Position numbers and translations under genes: made by a program. Source: Nitrosomonadales bacterium (GTDB taxonomy: Bacteria > Pseudomonadota > Gammaproteobacteria > Burkholderiales > Sulfuricellaceae). From it: a stretch of DNA of 14,409 nt. Below the pieces are notes generated by a model. The model worked only from the letters and a program-made list of their open reading frames with translations, was not told where the DNA came from and did not search any database. Of this stretch, positions 14,147-14,409 are shown one piece after another. The stretch's first letter is position 1. Every line of letters starts with the position of its first letter. Location: assembly GCA_003104895.1 (NCBI GenBank), contig PQAG01000195.1:6882-21290 (forward strand). Direction: 5' to 3'.

Positions 14147-14409
14147 ATGGCCCCGCAAACCGCAATGCAAAACAACAGCGAAGACATCTTCGAGAAGCTG
14201 AAACTGCACGTGGGGGACCGGCTGCAAATCGAACTCCCCACGCCGCAACATGACCGGCGCCATTTCACCAGCCTGGTGGGCTATGTCAGCGGCCTCAGCG
14301 TGCTGGTGCGCAACCCCGTGGCCCATGGGCTCCCCCTGCCGATGCGGGACAACGAAGCGCTGATCGTGCGCGGTTTTTCAGGCCTTGAAACCTTCTCCTT
14401 CGAGACCAG
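14147..14409 (+). CDS. YcgR-like flagellar brake protein, PilZ-N domain (3' partial)
   Basis: The frame opens at the ATG at 14147, six bases after the mscS-like stop, and runs off the window end after 87 codons. The visible part, with L-H-V-G-D-R-L-Q-I-E-L, then F-T-S-L-V-G-Y-V-S-G-L-S-V-L-V-R-N-P and A-L-I-V-R-G-F-S-G-L-E-T-F-S-F-E-T, fits the N-terminal domain of YcgR-type proteins (YcgR/PilZN). Those carry a C-terminal PilZ domain that binds cyclic di-GMP and slows the flagellar motor; that domain lies beyond the window. A second in-frame ATG at 14165 is an alternative start, and no strong Shine-Dalgarno precedes either. The family call rests on pattern recall of a divergent domain. Confidence 0.7.
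   Translation, partial: MAPQTAMQNNSEDIFEKLKLHVGDRLQIELPTPQHDRRHFTSLVGYVSGLSVLVRNPVAHGLPLPMRDNEALIVRGFSGLETFSFET

Noticed and set aside
12869..14326. 485-codon minus-strand open frame opposite the MscS-like gene
   Set aside because: It is rich in Gln, His, Asp and Ala, as expected for the complement of hydrophobic helix codons, and has no motif.

Overview
This 14.4 kb window reads as ordinary chromosomal DNA of a GC-rich Gram-negative bacterium, most likely a betaproteobacterium of the sulfur- or iron-oxidising Nitrosomonadales type. That placement is inferred from the gene set, the codon use and the octaheme cytochrome module; it is not proven. Genes are tightly packed on both strands. I saw no rRNA, tRNA, CRISPR array, phage genes or intact insertion sequence.

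Layout. (1) 1-1573, plus strand: the end of a small DUF2288 protein, then a nitronate monooxygenase-like flavoprotein with a cysteine-rich C-terminal extension. (2) 1593-5003, minus strand: a two-gene ABC exporter of the YbbA/YbbP type (ATPase upstream, large FtsX-like permease downstream). The pair is split by a ~238 bp non-coding element (4082-4319) bounded by a 19 bp perfect inverted repeat, which looks like a MITE. (3) 5002-6485, plus strand: a TesA-type GDSL esterase whose ATG overlaps the divergent ATPase ATG inside one CATG, then an arginase-family protein overlapping it by ATGA. (4) 6482-6617, minus strand: a collapsed remnant of msrA that keeps the N-terminal catalytic segment and the C-terminal tail and has lost the middle. 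(5) 6618-6849: an AT-rich upstream region with three TAAAC repeats spaced 11 bp apart. (6) 6850-9751, plus strand: the most distinctive unit, comprising a membrane-anchored DUF302 protein with a Gly-rich tail ending in Cys, an octaheme c-type cytochrome of the tetrathionate-reductase (OTR) family with a C-terminal membrane helix, and a b-type cytochrome, closed by a strong terminator at 9775-9804. (7) 9803-12196, minus strand: a Lon-family protease resembling the second Lon (AsrA type) of pseudomonads. (8) 12284-14409, plus strand: a secreted phospholipase D-like nuclease, an MscS-family channel, and the start of a YcgR-like PilZ-N protein.

How they fit together. The DUF302-octaheme-cytochrome b unit is a plausible quinol-linked, periplasm-facing redox module: the b-type cytochrome would exchange electrons with quinones, and the octaheme protein would act on a small sulfur or nitrogen compound. 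The ABC exporter and TesA-like esterase form a conserved divergent pair also found in E. coli (ybbA/tesA). The remaining genes are housekeeping or stress functions without an obvious shared pathway. The strongest leads for novelty are the redox module and its upstream repeats, the element inside the ABC operon, and the msrA scar.
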